The notes under the pieces were generated by a model. That model did no database searches. It saw only the letters and a list, made by a program, of their open reading frames with translations, and had not been told where the DNA came from. Source: Candidatus Iainarchaeum sp. (lineage in GTDB: Archaea; B1Sed10-29; WALL01). Taken from it: DNA of 64,000 nucleotides. Numbering within the stretch: the stretch's first letter is position 1; each line of letters begins with the position of its first letter. Shown here piece by piece: positions 26,320 through 39,394 of this stretch. Location: NCBI GenBank assembly GCA_023129115.1, contig JAGMCR010000012.1, positions 1-64,000 of the forward strand. Reading direction: 5' to 3'. Made by a program: the position numbers and the translations under genes.

Positions 26320-27798
26320 GTGAGAAAAATGACCTGGGAAGCAGCTGAAGCCTTTCTAAAGGAAAACACGCTAGTCAAGCAGCACCTTGACTCGTACAAC
26401 CACTTCGCCGACAGGAAGATACAAAAAATCATTGACGAAGTCGGCGAAATCGAGTCGCACCAAGAGGGCATAAAGATAAAGCTTGGCAAAGTGCGGGTCG
26501 AAAAGCCGAGGATACTCGAGGCAGACGGCTCCAAAAGGAAGATACTTCCGATGGAGGCCCGGCTGCGCAACAGGTCCTACGTCGCGCAGGTGTTCCTCGA
26601 GATGGGGCTCGTCCAGGACGGCATCGAAAAGCAGACCGAAGAAGTATTCATCGGCGAGTTGCCGGTAATGCTCAAGTCCACGCTCTGCTACCTCGGGGAA
26701 GTTACTGGCGACGAGCTCATCGAGGCCGGCGAAGACATCCAGGACCCCGGCGGCTACTTCATAATCAATGGTAGCGAGCGGGTGCTCGTCTCAATCGAGG
26801 ACCTCGCGCCGAACAGGGTTATCCTCTCCAAGGAAAAGAGGAGCGGCAAGGACGTCGTGATGGTCCGCATTTTCTCGGTAAAGGACTCGTTCCGCGCCAA
26901 GATTGGCCTCGAGAGGAAGCCCGAGGGCCTGTTCTACGTCTCGTTCCCCGCCTCGCCAAAGAACCTGAACATGGTGCCCGTGCTCAAGGCGCTTGGCCTG
27001 AGCTCGGACAACGACGTGTTCAAGGCATTCCACGACCAGCCAGAGATTATTAACGATTTGCTGCTGAACATGGAGGCGGTCAGCGTCAAGAACACCGACG
27101 AGGCCATCGACTACATCGGCAAGCGTGTTGCCGCGGGACAGCCCGAGGAGTACCGGAAGACCAGGGCGCTGCAAATCCTGGACAATTACCTATTGCCCCA
27201 CATCGGGATTAACGAAGAAAGCCGCATCAAAAAGGCGTATTTCCTCTGCCGCATGGTCGAGAAGGCGACCGCCGTCGCGAGCGGCAAGCGCGACGAGGAC
27301 GACAAGGACCACTACGCCAACAAGCGCGTCAAGCTGTCGGGCATGCTCATGGACGAATTGTTCAGGTACGGGCTCTCGTATTTCGTGAAGGACGTCAACT
27401 ACCAGATTGACCGCGTGTTCGCAAGGGGCAAGAAGCTCCAGATAAAGACCTTGGTCCGGCCGGACGCGATGACGGACAGGATTCGCTACGCAATGGCCAC
27501 GGGCAACTGGGTCGGCGGGCGCACAGGCGTTTCACAATTACTGGACAGGACGACGTACTTGTCGGCGCTGTCGCACCTGCGGAGGGTTATCTCGCCGCTC
27601 TCGAAAGTGCACCCCCACTTCGAGGCAAGGGACTTGCACCCGACGCACTGGGGCAAGATCGACCCCAACGAGACGCCGGAGGGGCAGAGCTGTGGGCTCG
27701 TCAAGAACTTCGCCCTCGGCACGATTGTCACGTCGGACTATCCCGAGGAAAAGGTCGAGGAAGCGCTCGAAAAGCTCGGGGTGAGCTTCAAGAGGTGA
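26320..27798 (+). CDS. rpoB2: DNA-directed RNA polymerase subunit B''
   Basis: GSERVLVSIEDLAPNRV, ARDLHPTHWGKIDPNETPEGQSCGLVKN. Confidence 0.96.
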   Translation: MRKMTWEAAEAFLKENTLVKQHLDSYNHFADRKIQKIIDEVGEIESHQEGIKIKLGKVRVEKPRILEADGSKRKILPMEARLRNRSYVAQVFLEMGLVQDGIEKQTEEVFIGELPVMLKSTLCYLGEVTGDELIEAGEDIQDPGGYFIINGSERVLVSIEDLAPNRVILSKEKRSGKDVVMVRIFSVKDSFRAKIGLERKPEGLFYVSFPASPKNLNMVPVLKALGLSSDNDVFKAFHDQPEIINDLLLNMEAVSVKNTDEAIDYIGKRVAAGQPEEYRKTRALQILDNYLLPHIGINEESRIKKAYFLCRMVEKATAVASGKRDEDDKDHYANKRVKLSGMLMDELFRYGLSYFVKDVNYQIDRVFARGKKLQIKTLVRPDAMTDRIRYAMATGNWVGGRTGVSQLLDRTTYLSALSHLRRVISPLSKVHPHFEARDLHPTHWGKIDPNETPEGQSCGLVKNFALGTIVTSDYPEEKVEEALEKLGVSFKR

Positions 27799-27802
27799 GT
27801 GG

Positions 27803-29614
27803 ATGGAGGAAAGCAGCGTTTACATCAACGGCAAGCTCGTGGGGTTCCACGAGAACGGCAAGGAGCTCGTGGACAATATCCGCAAGAAGCGCCGCGCCAG
27901 TGAGCTCCCCATCGAGCTCAACGTCGCGTACTACCCAGACGTCGACGAGGTCTACATCAACGTGGACGGTGGAAGGGCGAGGCGGCCATTGATTGTGGTC
28001 CAGGACGGTAAGTCCTTGCTCACCGAAAAGCACTGCGAGGCCCTCCAGAAGGGCAAGATTGCGTGGGACGACCTCCTCAAGGAAGGCGTCGCCGAATACC
28101 TCGACGCAGAAGAAGAAGAGAACGCGTACATCGCCACCACCAACGAAGCGGTGAACGACGAGCACACCCACGTCGAAGTGCACCCGTCCCTGATTCTCGG
28201 CGTCATAACTTCCGCCGCGCCGTTCCCGGAGCACAATTCTGCCCCCAGGGTAACGATGGCGTCGGCGATGCTCAAGCAGGCCCTCGGCCTGTACCAGAGC
28301 AACTTCAACGTGCGCATGGACACGCAGGCGCACGTCATGCACTACCCCCAGGTTCCACTCGCACTCACGAAGCAGAGCAGGATAATTGGTGCGCACAGGC
28401 GGCCGGCCGGCCAGAACCTGGTCGTCGCCATCATGCCGTTCTACGGCTACAACATGGAGGACGCGATTATCCTGAACAAGGCGTCGGTCGAGAGGGGAAT
28501 CGGCCGCACGATGTTCTACAGGACGTACACTGCGGAGGAGCGGAGGTACCCGGGCGGCCAGAAGGACCGGTTCGAGCTGCCCAACCCCGAAATCCAGGGC
28601 TTCCGCGGCGAGGAGGCGTACAGGTTCCTCGGCGAGGACGGCATAATCAACCCCGAGGCGGAAATCGTGGGGGGCGACGTATTGATTGGGAAGACTTCGC
28701 CGCCAAGGTTTTTGGAAGAGGTTGGAGAACTCTCGATGATTGAGGAAAAGCGCAGGGAGAACTCAGTCATATTGAGGCACGGCGAATCGGGGACAGTCGA
28801 CGCCGTAATGATTACCGAGGCGCCGACCGGGAACAAATTGGTCAAGGCGCGCGTGCGCACGCAGAAGATACCCGAAATCGGGGACAAGTTCGCGTCGCGG
28901 CACGGGCAGAAGGGCGTCGTGGGATTGATTGTGCCGCAGTACGACATGCCGTTCAACGAGCAGGGCATAAGCCCGGACATAATCATGAACCCGCACGCTG
29001 TGCCGTCGAGGATGACGGTTGGCCACGTGCTCGAGATTATTGGGGGGAAGGCAAAGTCGCTTTCCGGCAAGGACTTCGACCCGACTGCGTTCGAGCCCAC
29101 GGACTACGAGGGCATGAAGCGGGTGCTGCTCGAGAACGGGTTCCGGCCCAACGGCAAGGAAGTCATGTACGACGGCAAGACCGGCCAGAAGATAACGGCC
29201 GAGATATTCGTTGGGGTAACTTACTACCAGAGGCTCAAGCACCTCGTGAGCAACAAGATGCACGCGAGGAGCCGCGGGCCGGTGCAGATACTGACCAGGC
29301 AGCCGACCGAGGGAAGGGCACGCGATGGTGGACTGCGGTTTGGTGAAATGGAAAGGGATACGCTGATTGGCCACGGCGCGTCTATGCTTCTGCTCGAGCG
29401 CTTGCTCAAGGAGTCGGACCTGGTCGTGGAATTGGTGTGCGAGAAGTGCGGCTCGATTGCCGTCGAGGACCAGATACGCAAGAAGAAGTACTGCCCCGTG
29501 TGCGACTCGACCGACGTACAGCCCGTGGAGATGAGCTACGCGTTCAAGCTCTTGCTGAACGAGCTCAGGGCGCTGGACATTAGCCCCAAGCTAAAGCTGG
29601 AGGACAGGGCGTGA
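27803..29614 (+). CDS. rpoB1: DNA-directed RNA polymerase subunit B'
   Basis: GYNMEDAIILNKASVERG, KFASRHGQKGVVG, GGLRFGEMERDTLIGHGA. Confidence 0.97.
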   Translation: MEESSVYINGKLVGFHENGKELVDNIRKKRRASELPIELNVAYYPDVDEVYINVDGGRARRPLIVVQDGKSLLTEKHCEALQKGKIAWDDLLKEGVAEYLDAEEEENAYIATTNEAVNDEHTHVEVHPSLILGVITSAAPFPEHNSAPRVTMASAMLKQALGLYQSNFNVRMDTQAHVMHYPQVPLALTKQSRIIGAHRRPAGQNLVVAIMPFYGYNMEDAIILNKASVERGIGRTMFYRTYTAEERRYPGGQKDRFELPNPEIQGFRGEEAYRFLGEDGIINPEAEIVGGDVLIGKTSPPRFLEEVGELSMIEEKRRENSVILRHGESGTVDAVMITEAPTGNKLVKARVRTQKIPEIGDKFASRHGQKGVVGLIVPQYDMPFNEQGISPDIIMNPHAVPSRMTVGHVLEIIGGKAKSLSGKDFDPTAFEPTDYEGMKRVLLENGFRPNGKEVMYDGKTGQKITAEIFVGVTYYQRLKHLVSNKMHARSRGPVQILTRQPTEGRARDGGLRFGEMERDTLIGHGASMLLLERLLKESDLVVELVCEKCGSIAVEDQIRKKKYCPVCDSTDVQPVEMSYAFKLLLNELRALDISPKLKLEDRA

Positions 29615-32268
29615 TTGGCATGAGGATTGTACAGAAAAAAATCGGGAGCGTTGAGTTCGGGATTATGACGCCCGAGGTAACGCGCAAGATGAGCCAAATC
29701 AGGGTCGTGACGCCAGACACTTATGACGAGGACGGCTACCCGATTGAGGGCGGCCTGATGGACCTGCACCTCGGGGTGATTGACCCCGGGCTGCGGTGCA
29801 AGGCGTGCGGCGCCAGGATGGTGAGCTGTCCAGGCCACTTCGGGCACATTGAATTGGTCAGGCCAGTGGTGCACGTGGGCTACGTCAAAATGGTCTACAC
29901 GCTGCTCAAGGCGACGTGCAAGAGCTGCGGCAGGCTCCTGCTGGACAAGAAGGAGCTCGGCCAGTACAAGGAGTTCATCACCGAAGAAGAGCGCGAGATG
30001 GACGAGGACGCGGCGCTCGACATTATCCAGCGGACCAAGAAGAGCAACAAGTGCCCGCACTGCGAGGCGAAGCAGCCCAGCATCAAGCTCATCAAGCCCA
30101 CCACTTTCTTTGAGGAGGACCAACGGCTGTTGCCGAGCGACATCCGCAGGAGGATGGAGCTCATCCCGGACAACGACCTGAAGCTCCTGGGCATCAACTA
30201 CAAGGTCGCGAGGCCCGAGTGGGGCATATTGACTGTGCTGCCCGTGCCCCCAGTCACGACCAGGCCGTCGATTACGCTGGAGACCGGCGAGAGGAGCGAG
30301 GACGACCTCACGCACAAGCTCGTGGACATACTGAGGATTAACCAGAGGCTCAGGGACAACATTGCAGCCGGCGCCCCGCAACTGATTATTGAAGACCTTT
30401 GGGATTTGCTGCAGTACCACGTCACCACGTACTTCAATAATGAAGTTTCTGGAATTCCGCCTGCGCGGCACAGGAGCGGGCGGCCGCTCAAGACGCTGGC
30501 GCAGAGGCTGAAGGGCAAGGAAGGAAGGTTCAGGTACAACCTGTCAGGGAAGCGCGTCAACTTCTCGGCAAGGACCGTGATTTCCCCGGACCCGAACCTG
30601 TCGATTAACCAGGTCGGCGTGCCGCTGCCGGTCGCGGAGGAGCTGACGGTCCCCGAGCACGTGACCGAGTGGAACATGGCCAATATTAAGGAATATATAA
30701 CAAGCGAGAATTACCCCAAGGCCAATTACGTAATCAGGCCGGACGGCAGGAGGAAGAAGGTCACTGAAGTCAACCGGCCCGACATCCTCGAGGAGCTCGA
30801 GCCGGGATACATCATCGAGAGGCAGCTCAAGGAGGGCGACATTGTCCTGTTCAACAGGCAGCCCTCGCTCCACAGGATTTCGATGATGGCGCACATCGTG
30901 AAAGTGCTGCCCGGCAAGACCTTCAGGCTCCACCCCGCCGTGTGCAAGCCGTACAACGCAGACTTTGACGGCGACGAAATGAACCTCCACGTGCCCCAAA
31001 CCGAAGAGGCGCGGGCAGAGGCGTGGAAGCTCATGCTGGTCCAGAACCAGATTATCTCGCCGAGGTACGGCGCGCCCATCATCGTTGGCGACCAGGACTT
31101 CGTGAGCGGCGGCTACCTGATGACGCACCGCGACATGAGCTTTTCGAGGAGGCTCGCGGAGCGCGTCCTCGTGGCAGCGGGGATAGTGAGGCCCCCGAGC
31201 CCTGACCTGCCCAACGACAGGTTCTCTGGAAAGCTTTTGTTCTCGCAGTGCCTGCCCAAAGGCCTCAACATCAGCTACGAGAACAAGATGCTCCGCAGGG
31301 GCTGCAAGAAGTGCGAGAAGCACAAGTGCGACGAGCACGACTCGTTCGTGGTCATCAGGAACGGCAAGCTCCTCAGGGGCGTAATCGACAAGGTGAGCTA
31401 TCAGGGCATCCTGCTCGACACGATTTTCAGGGAGTTCGGCGCAGAGGCGGCGAGGGAGTTCATCGACAAGAGCACCAAGATGGTCATCGTGGCGATGATG
31501 GACCACGGCCTCACGATTTCGGTGTCGGACTACGAAATCGACGAAGAGACCAGCAAAAAAATTGACGCAGTGGTCGCCAAGTCCGAGGAAGAGGTCAACG
31601 ACTTCATCGACAGGTACCGCAACGGCCAGCTCAAGCACATCCCCGGCAAGACGCTGCAGGAAACGCTCGAGGACAACATCATGGCAATCCTCGGCAGGGC
31701 GAGGATGGACAGCGGCGAGGCCGCTGGCGACTACCTCGGCGACAAGTCGTCTCCAATGATTATCAGCCGCGTCGGCGCAAGGGGCTCGATACTGAACGTG
31801 ACACAGATGAGCGCCCTCGTGGGCCAGCAGGCGGTGCGTGGCGGCAGGGTTCTGCGTGGCTACCGCAACAAGTCATTGCCCCACTTCAAGGATGGGGACA
31901 TCGGCATGCGGGCGCGCGGCTTTGTCGAGCACAGCTTCTACGATGGCCTGCTGCCGGTCGAGTACTTCTTCCACGCAATGGGTGGCCGTGAGGGTTTGGT
32001 CGACAAGGGCATCCGTACCGCCAAAAGCGGGTACATGCAGCGCAGGCTGATTAACGCGCTGCAGGACCTGGTGCTCCGGGAGGACGGGACCGTGCGGGAC
32101 GCGACGGACACAGTGGTGCAGTTCGTGTACGGCGAGGACGGCGTGGACCCGATGAAGTGCTACGGCAACAACGCCATCAAGGTGCGGGACGAGGTCATCT
32201 ATTACGACGAGGTGGACAGGGGAGAAAGCACCGAGTTCGAGGAGACGGGCGGTGATGAGTATGACTAA
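29611..32268 (+). CDS. rpoA1: DNA-directed RNA polymerase subunit A'
   Basis: YNADFDGDEMNLHVPQ; ends ...GGDEYD-stop; ATG at 29620 alternative start. Confidence 0.97.
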   Translation: MIGMRIVQKKIGSVEFGIMTPEVTRKMSQIRVVTPDTYDEDGYPIEGGLMDLHLGVIDPGLRCKACGARMVSCPGHFGHIELVRPVVHVGYVKMVYTLLKATCKSCGRLLLDKKELGQYKEFITEEEREMDEDAALDIIQRTKKSNKCPHCEAKQPSIKLIKPTTFFEEDQRLLPSDIRRRMELIPDNDLKLLGINYKVARPEWGILTVLPVPPVTTRPSITLETGERSEDDLTHKLVDILRINQRLRDNIAAGAPQLIIEDLWDLLQYHVTTYFNNEVSGIPPARHRSGRPLKTLAQRLKGKEGRFRYNLSGKRVNFSARTVISPDPNLSINQVGVPLPVAEELTVPEHVTEWNMANIKEYITSENYPKANYVIRPDGRRKKVTEVNRPDILEELEPGYIIERQLKEGDIVLFNRQPSLHRISMMAHIVKVLPGKTFRLHPAVCKPYNADFDGDEMNLHVPQTEEARAEAWKLMLVQNQIISPRYGAPIIVGDQDFVSGGYLMTHRDMSFSRRLAERVLVAAGIVRPPSPDLPNDRFSGKLLFSQCLPKGLNISYENKMLRRGCKKCEKHKCDEHDSFVVIRNGKLLRGVIDKVSYQGILLDTIFREFGAEAAREFIDKSTKMVIVAMMDHGLTISVSDYEIDEETSKKIDAVVAKSEEEVNDFIDRYRNGQLKHIPGKTLQETLEDNIMAILGRARMDSGEAAGDYLGDKSSPMIISRVGARGSILNVTQMSALVGQQAVRGGRVLRGYRNKSLPHFKDGDIGMRARGFVEHSFYDGLLPVEYFFHAMGGREGLVDKGIRTAKSGYMQRRLINALQDLVLREDGTVRDATDTVVQFVYGEDGVDPMKCYGNNAIKVRDEVIYYDEVDRGESTEFEETGGDEYD

Positions 32269-33489
<1,221 letters not shown>

Positions 33490-33493
33490 ACAG

Positions 33494-33811
33494 GTGGTCG
33501 AAGTGGAAGACACCGAAATCATCAAGAGGGTCGTCGAGAACGGCGAGGTGAAGATAGGCTCCCGCAGCGTCAGCAAAGAGCTGAACAAGGGAAAGCCCAA
33601 GCTCGTGGTCGTGAGCTCCAATTGCCCGCGCTCGATCAAGGAAGAGATTGAGGGCAAGGCCAAGGCGGCGAAGACCCCGGTCTACGGCTACACGGGCACG
33701 AGCCTGGAGCTCGGGGAAGTGTGCAGGAAGCCGTTCCCGATTTCCGCGATGGCCGTGGTCAGCCCGGGAGACGCCAACATCGCCCAGCTCGTCAAGGGGG
33801 GCAAAGCGTGA
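33494..33811 (+). CDS. rpl30e: Ribosomal protein eL30
   Basis: Position and VVSSNCPRSIKEEIEGKA...YGYTGTSLELGEVCRKPF. Confidence 0.92.
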   Translation: MVEVEDTEIIKRVVENGEVKIGSRSVSKELNKGKPKLVVVSSNCPRSIKEEIEGKAKAAKTPVYGYTGTSLELGEVCRKPFPISAMAVVSPGDANIAQLVKGGKA

Positions 33812-34206
33812 AGCTTGGCATGGACGAGCTGCAGTACATAAGCGTTATCGAGAAGATAACCAAGGCGCGCGTCAAGGACTGCGTCTTGATTGAGGGGGAG
33901 CTCGTGGTTGTCGTGGGCGAGGGCGAGATGGGCCTTGCCATAGGGCGGAACGGCGAGAACGCGGAAAAGGTCCGCGAGACCATCGGGAAAAAGGTATCGT
34001 TCATAGAGTTCTCCGAGGACACGGAGAAGTTCATCAGGAAGCTGTTCGCCCCCGCCGTGCTTGAGTCGGTGGAAGTGGACGGCGAGACCGTGAGGCTGAA
34101 GGCCAGAGAGACCCAGCGGGTCATCGGGAAGGGCGGCAAGCGCAGGAAGCGCGCCGAGACCCTGCTCGACCGGCACTTCGGCATAAAAAACGTGGTAATA
34201 AACTAA
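33808..34206 (+). CDS. nusA: Archaeal NusA-like KH protein
   Basis: GEGEMGLAIGRNGENAEKVRETIGKKV, RVIGKGGKRRKRAETLL; GTG start. Confidence 0.9.
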   Translation: MKLGMDELQYISVIEKITKARVKDCVLIEGELVVVVGEGEMGLAIGRNGENAEKVRETIGKKVSFIEFSEDTEKFIRKLFAPAVLESVEVDGETVRLKARETQRVIGKGGKRRKRAETLLDRHFGIKNVVIN

Positions 34207-34219
34207 AGGGTGATAAAAA

Positions 34220-34645
34220 ATGCCAGGGAAGTTTGCTGCACGAAAGCTCAAGGCCAAGAGGCAGGCGACGAAGTGGAAGTCGCCGGAGTACAAGAAGAAA
34301 GTGCTTAAGCTCAAGAAGAAGCATGACCCCATGGGCGGCTCGCCGCAGGCCAAGGGCATAGTGCTGCAAAAGGTCGCGCTGGAGGCCAAGCAGCCGAACT
34401 CCGGGCTGCGGAAGTGCGTCAGGGTGCAGCTCATCAAGAACGGCAAGCAGGTCACTGCCTTTGCCCCTGGCGACAAGGCAATCACGTTCATCGAGGAGCA
34501 CGACGAGGTAATGGTCGAGAAGCTCCGCGCGTCGAAGCGCGGGACGCTGGGCGACCTGCCGGGCGTGCGGTGGAAGGTCATCAAGGTAAACGGAATCCCA
34601 CTCGAGGAAATGAGGCGTGGCAGGAAGGAGAAGCCGGTCAGGTGA
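34220..34645 (+). CDS. rps12: Ribosomal protein uS12
   Basis: [36 protein letters not shown]. Confidence 0.97.
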   Translation: MPGKFAARKLKAKRQATKWKSPEYKKKVLKLKKKHDPMGGSPQAKGIVLQKVALEAKQPNSGLRKCVRVQLIKNGKQVTAFAPGDKAITFIEEHDEVMVEKLRASKRGTLGDLPGVRWKVIKVNGIPLEEMRRGRKEKPVR

Positions 34646-34650
34646 TTTTA

Positions 34651-35238
34651 ATGTTTGAGGAATGGGACACTAAGGACGTCGTCGTGAGCGACCCTGGGCT
34701 GATTAGCTACATCAACCTCAAGAGCGCCGGGATGCACAGCCACGGCAGGCACACCGCGAAGCAGTTCGGCAAGAGCGAAATCAGCATTGTCGAGAGGCTC
34801 GTGAACTCAATCATGAGGTCTTGCTCCGGCAAGAAAATCGGCGGCAAGATGGTGCACCACCGCTTCGGCTGCGGCAAGAAGACCGCGGCAATCAAGGCCG
34901 TGCGCGGGGCCTTCGGGGCAATCGAGAAGAAGAGCAAGAAGAACCCTATTCAAGTGCTTGTGGCCGCAATCGAGAACTCGGCGCCCCGGGAAGAGACCAC
35001 GCGCGTCAAGTTCGGCGGAATCACGCGGCACATCGCCGTGGACATCTCTCCGCAGCGCCGGGTGGACTTCGCGCTCAGGAACATTTCCGTTGCGGCCCTG
35101 GGCAAGGCGTACAAGAGCAAGAAGAGCCGGGCAGAGGCGCTTGCCGAAGAAATACTCGCGGCCTCAGAAAACGACAACAACTGCATGGCCATCCAGAAGA
35201 AGAACGAAATGGAGCGCGTCGCTAAGGGAGCGAGATGA
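34651..35238 (+). CDS. rps7: Ribosomal protein uS7
   Basis: [39 protein letters not shown]. Confidence 0.96.
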   Translation: MFEEWDTKDVVVSDPGLISYINLKSAGMHSHGRHTAKQFGKSEISIVERLVNSIMRSCSGKKIGGKMVHHRFGCGKKTAAIKAVRGAFGAIEKKSKKNPIQVLVAAIENSAPREETTRVKFGGITRHIAVDISPQRRVDFALRNISVAALGKAYKSKKSRAEALAEEILAASENDNNCMAIQKKNEMERVAKGAR

Positions 35239-35239
35239 G

Positions 35240-37432
35240 ATGGGACGGCGTGAAGAGATGGTTGAGCGCGTCAGCGCCCTGATGGACAACAAGAAGCAGA
35301 TCAGGAATCTGGGAGTGGTGGCGCACATTGACCACGGCAAGACAACCATGACCGACAATTTGATAGCCGGCGCAGGCATGATGAGCGAAGAGCTCGCCGG
35401 AAAGCAGCTTGTGATGGACTTCCACGAGGACGAGCAGCAGCGCGGGATTACCATCAACGCCGCGAACATCTCGATTGTCCAGACCTACAAGGACAATGAC
35501 TACTTAATCAACATCATCGACACGCCGGGGCACGTGGACTTCTCGGGCGACGTGACGCGCGCGATGCGCGCGGTGGACGGCGCGATTGTGGTCGTGTGCG
35601 CTGTGGAGGGGTCGATGCCGCAGACAGAGACCGTTTTGAGGCAAGCGCTGAAGGAGAAGGTGCGGCCGGTGCTGTTCATCAACAAGGTGGACCGGCTCAT
35701 TAACGAGCTGCAGGTGACCCCCGAGGAGATGCAGAAGCGGTTCGTCAAGATAATCGCGAAGTTCAACGACTCGGTGCGCAAGATGGCGCCGAAGGAGTTC
35801 AGGAGTGAGTGGCAGGTCAAGCCGGAAGATGGCACGGTCACGTTCGGGAGCGCGTACAACAACTGGGCAATCAGCGTGCCGTACATGCAGAAGGCGGGGA
35901 TAACGTTCAAGGACATTTACGACAGCTGCAAGCAGGAAACGCAGAAGGAGCTCGCCAAGCAGATTCCGCTGCACAGCGTCATGCTCGAGATGGTGTTCAA
36001 CCACCTGCCGAACCCAGAGGACGCGCAGAAGTACCGGATTCCCACGATTTGGAGGGGCGACGCCGAAAGCGAGGTCGGGAAGGCAATGGCGGAGTGCGAC
36101 GAGAACGGGCCACTCGCCATGATGGTGACGAACGTTTCGATTGACCCGCACGCGGGCGACGTCGCGACTTGCAGGCTGTTCTCCGGGAAAATCATGAAGG
36201 GCATGAAGCTCCAGCTCGTGAACGCGGTGAAGGAGAACACCGTGCAGCAGGTCGGCCTTTACATGGGGGCGGAGAGGATTAATGTCCCCAACGTGACTGC
36301 GGGCAACATCGTCGCGGTTACCGGGCTTCGGGACGCCTACGCGGGCGAGACCGTGGCGAGCGAGCGCATCGAGTCGTTCGAGGCCATGAAGCACTTCAGC
36401 GAGCCAGTGATTACGAAGAGCATTGAGGCCAAGAACACTTCGGACCTGCCGAAGCTGGTCGAGGTATTGAGGCAGGTGGGGAAAGAGGACCCGATGATTA
36501 GGATTGAAATCAACGAGGAGACGGGCGAGCACTTGATTTCGGGCATGGGCGAGCTGCACCTCGAGGTTATCGAGGACAGGATTCGCAAGGAGAGGAAGCT
36601 CGAGGTCGAGACCTCCCCCCCGATTATTGTTTACAGGGAAACGGTTTCGAAGGAGTCGCCCGTGGTCGAGGGCAAGTCGCCGAACCGCCACAACCGGTTT
36701 TATATTATCGCGGAGCCGCTGGAGGATGAGGTCTACCAGGCCATGGTCGACGGCGAAATCACTGAGCGGGACGCGAAGCAGTCCAAGGAACTGGCCAAGA
36801 AATTGGTGGAGCTTGGGATGGCCAAGGACGAGTGCAAGAAGCCGTGGGCCGTGTACAACAAGAACCTGTTCCTGGATCGCTCGAAGGGCGTGCAGAACCT
36901 GAACGAGACCAAGGACCTGCTCGTGCAGGGGTTCAGGGAGGCCATGACCAAGGGCCCAATTGCCCAGGAAAAAGTGACCAAGGTCAAGATTATACTGATG
37001 GACGCGAAGCTGCACGAGGACGCGGTGCACCGCGGGCCGTCGCAGACGCTGCCCGCAATCAAGCGGCCGATTTACGCGGCCATGCTTTTGGGGGGGGCGA
37101 TGCTGCTGGAGCCAATCCAGAAGGTGTTCATCACTGTCCCGGCGGAGCAGATGGGCTCTGTGACCAAAGATTTGCAGTCCAGGCGGGGGCAAATCCTGTC
37201 GATGGACCAGGAAGAGGAGCAGATAGTGATTGGCGGGAAGGCGCCGATTGCCGAGATGTTCGGGTTTGCGGGCGATATCCGGAGCGCGACGCAGGGCAAG
37301 GCCTTGTGGAGCACGGAGTACTCCGGGTACGAGAAGCTGCCGCATGACCTGCAGCCAAAGCTAACGCGGCAGATACGGGAGAGGAAGGGGTTGAAGCCCG
37401 AGCCACCTGTTGCGAAGGATTTTATGGAGTAA
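35240..37432 (+). CDS. fusA: Elongation factor 2
   Basis: [53 protein letters not shown]. Confidence 0.97.
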   Translation: MGRREEMVERVSALMDNKKQIRNLGVVAHIDHGKTTMTDNLIAGAGMMSEELAGKQLVMDFHEDEQQRGITINAANISIVQTYKDNDYLINIIDTPGHVDFSGDVTRAMRAVDGAIVVVCAVEGSMPQTETVLRQALKEKVRPVLFINKVDRLINELQVTPEEMQKRFVKIIAKFNDSVRKMAPKEFRSEWQVKPEDGTVTFGSAYNNWAISVPYMQKAGITFKDIYDSCKQETQKELAKQIPLHSVMLEMVFNHLPNPEDAQKYRIPTIWRGDAESEVGKAMAECDENGPLAMMVTNVSIDPHAGDVATCRLFSGKIMKGMKLQLVNAVKENTVQQVGLYMGAERINVPNVTAGNIVAVTGLRDAYAGETVASERIESFEAMKHFSEPVITKSIEAKNTSDLPKLVEVLRQVGKEDPMIRIEINEETGEHLISGMGELHLEVIEDRIRKERKLEVETSPPIIVYRETVSKESPVVEGKSPNRHNRFYIIAEPLEDEVYQAMVDGEITERDAKQSKELAKKLVELGMAKDECKKPWAVYNKNLFLDRSKGVQNLNETKDLLVQGFREAMTKGPIAQEKVTKVKIILMDAKLHEDAVHRGPSQTLPAIKRPIYAAMLLGGAMLLEPIQKVFITVPAEQMGSVTKDLQSRRGQILSMDQEEEQIVIGGKAPIAEMFGFAGDIRSATQGKALWSTEYSGYEKLPHDLQPKLTRQIRERKGLKPEPPVAKDFME

Positions 37433-37493
37433 CGTTAATAAACCACTAAATTAAAAACAAAGGAGTTTTCTTTCGTTTAAAGGAGGGAAGAAT

Positions 37494-38759
37494 ATGGCAG
37501 AGAAACCACACCTGAACCTCGTTTTCATTGGCCACGTGGACCACGGGAAATCCACCCTAGTGGGCAGGATCCTGTACAACACCGGCGCGGTCGACGAGAA
37601 CACTATGAGGAAGCTAAAAGAGGAGGCTGAAAAGCTCGGAAAGGCGACTTTTGAGTTCGCTTTCGTGATGGACAGGCTCAAAGAAGAGCGTGAACGTGGA
37701 GTCACCATCGACCTTGCGCACAAGGAGTTTAAGACTGACAAGTATTACTTCACGATTATTGACGCGCCGGGCCACAGGGACTTCGTCAAGAACATGATTA
37801 CTGGCGCCTCGCAGGCAGACGCTGCGGTGCTGGTTGTTGACGTCAAGGACGGCGTCCAGCCCCAGACCAAGGAACACGCGTTCCTTTCCAGGACTCTGGG
37901 CATCAAGCAGCTGATTGTCGCAATCAATAAGATGGACGCGGTCGACTTCGCTGAAGACAAGTACAACGATGCCAAGTCGGCGGTCGCGACGCTGCTGAAG
38001 ACCATCGGGTACAACACGGACCAGATTCCGTTCATCCCGACTTCGGCTTATGCGGACGCGAACGTGACCGCCAAAAGCGACAAGATGGGTTGGTACAAGG
38101 GGGTCATACTGCTGGACGCGCTTAACACGCTGACAGTGCCCGACAAGCCCACTGGAAAGCCGCTCAGGCTGCCTGTGCAGGACGTCTACACCATTACCGG
38201 GATTGGCACAGTGCCGGTTGGCCGTGTCGAGACCGGTGTGCTGAAGGTCGGGCAGGCCATCGTTGTTTCGCCTTCGGGCGCAAAGGGCGAGGTCAAGACC
38301 ATCGAGATGCACCACCAGCAGATGCAGGAGGCCGGCCCCGGCGACAACGTCGGGTTCAACGTGCGTGGCCTCGGCAAGAATGACGTCAAGCGCGGTGACG
38401 TAATTGGCTCGGCAGACAGCCCGCCGACCGTCGCCAAGGAGTTTATTGCACAGATTGTGGTGCTACAGCACCCGAGCGCGGTTACGGCTGGGTACACTCC
38501 GGTGTTCCACTGCCACACTGCGCAGGTCGCGTGCACTTTGGTTGAGCTCCAGAAGAAGCTTGACCCCAAGACGGGTGGCGTGCTCGAGGAGAACCCCAAG
38601 TTCTTGAAGACGGGCGACGTCGCAATCGTCAAGATTGTGCCGACCAAGCCGCTTTGCATCGAGAGCGCGAAGGACTTCCCAGAGCTCGGACGGTTCGCCG
38701 TTCGTGACATGGGGCAGACCGTCGCCGCCGGAATGGTGCAGAGCGTGACTCCGAAGTGA
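37494..38759 (+). CDS. tuf: Elongation factor 1-alpha
   Basis: [46 protein letters not shown]. Confidence 0.97.
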   Translation: MAEKPHLNLVFIGHVDHGKSTLVGRILYNTGAVDENTMRKLKEEAEKLGKATFEFAFVMDRLKEERERGVTIDLAHKEFKTDKYYFTIIDAPGHRDFVKNMITGASQADAAVLVVDVKDGVQPQTKEHAFLSRTLGIKQLIVAINKMDAVDFAEDKYNDAKSAVATLLKTIGYNTDQIPFIPTSAYADANVTAKSDKMGWYKGVILLDALNTLTVPDKPTGKPLRLPVQDVYTITGIGTVPVGRVETGVLKVGQAIVVSPSGAKGEVKTIEMHHQQMQEAGPGDNVGFNVRGLGKNDVKRGDVIGSADSPPTVAKEFIAQIVVLQHPSAVTAGYTPVFHCHTAQVACTLVELQKKLDPKTGGVLEENPKFLKTGDVAIVKIVPTKPLCIESAKDFPELGRFAVRDMGQTVAAGMVQSVTPK

Positions 38760-38808
38760 AACCGGAGGGATTTCTTCCCTCCCCCCTTTTAATTTTCAGG
38801 AATGATAG

Positions 38809-39129
38809 ATGATGACGCAGGTCGCGACCGTGAAGCTGACTGGGCCGGACTTCAAGAGACTGGACAGTGTATGCAACCAAATCAAGGACATTTGCCAGAA
38901 GACTGGTGCCAAGGTCAGCGGGCCGGTCCCCCTGCCCACGAAGAAGCTTAAGCTGCCCGTCAGGAAAAGCCCTTGCGGCGACGGGTCTGAGACGTTCGAG
39001 CACTGGCAAATGAGGATTCACAAGCGCTTGCTCAACATCGAGACCGACGAACGCACGCTCAGGCAGGTCATGAGGGTGCAAGTGCCTGACCAGGTGCACA
39101 TCGAAATCGAGCTCAAGGAAAGCTCTTGA
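38809..39129 (+). CDS. rps10: Ribosomal protein uS10
   Basis: GPVPLPTKKLKLPVRKSPCGDGSETFEHWQMRIHKRL. Confidence 0.95.
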   Translation: MMTQVATVKLTGPDFKRLDSVCNQIKDICQKTGAKVSGPVPLPTKKLKLPVRKSPCGDGSETFEHWQMRIHKRLLNIETDERTLRQVMRVQVPDQVHIEIELKESS

Positions 39130-39186
39130 GCCCCTTTTTCTGCAAGGTTTTTTTATAGGGTAGTGCGAAGAATAAACCCACTCAAA

Positions 39187-39303
39187 GCTGAGGTGGCGGA
39201 ATCCAGCTGAAATGTCAGCTGGCACCGTGTGCCTTCGGCTACTATCCACTAGCCTGGGGGGGTGCTTCCCAGGGTAGCGGGGGGCTGTGCCCCCCAAGAC
39301 GCT
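39187..39303 (-). mobile_element. Hairpin element at the 5' end of tRNA-Ser(CGA), reverse orientation, with repeat of tRNA 5' end
   Basis: GCTGAGGTGGCGGAATCC (39187-39204) mirrors tRNA 5' end GCTAGGGTGGCGGAATCC (39304-39321); contains family D repeat and CAGCTGAAATGTCAGCTG tail. Confidence 0.78.
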
Positions 39304-39388
39304 GCTAGGGTGGCGGAATCCGGTTAACGCGCGCGCCTCGAGAGCGTGTGGGGGCAACCCCATGCAGGTTCAAATCCTGCCCCTAGCG
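39304..39388 (+). tRNA. tRNA-Ser(CGA)
   Basis: GCTAGGG/CCCTAGC acceptor, long variable arm, anticodon loop CTCGAGA. Confidence 0.93.
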
Positions 39389-39394
39389 CTCAAT

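Noticed and set aside
35504-37345. 613-aa minus-strand ORF
   Set aside because: Antisense shadow of fusA with low-complexity His/Arg/Leu composition
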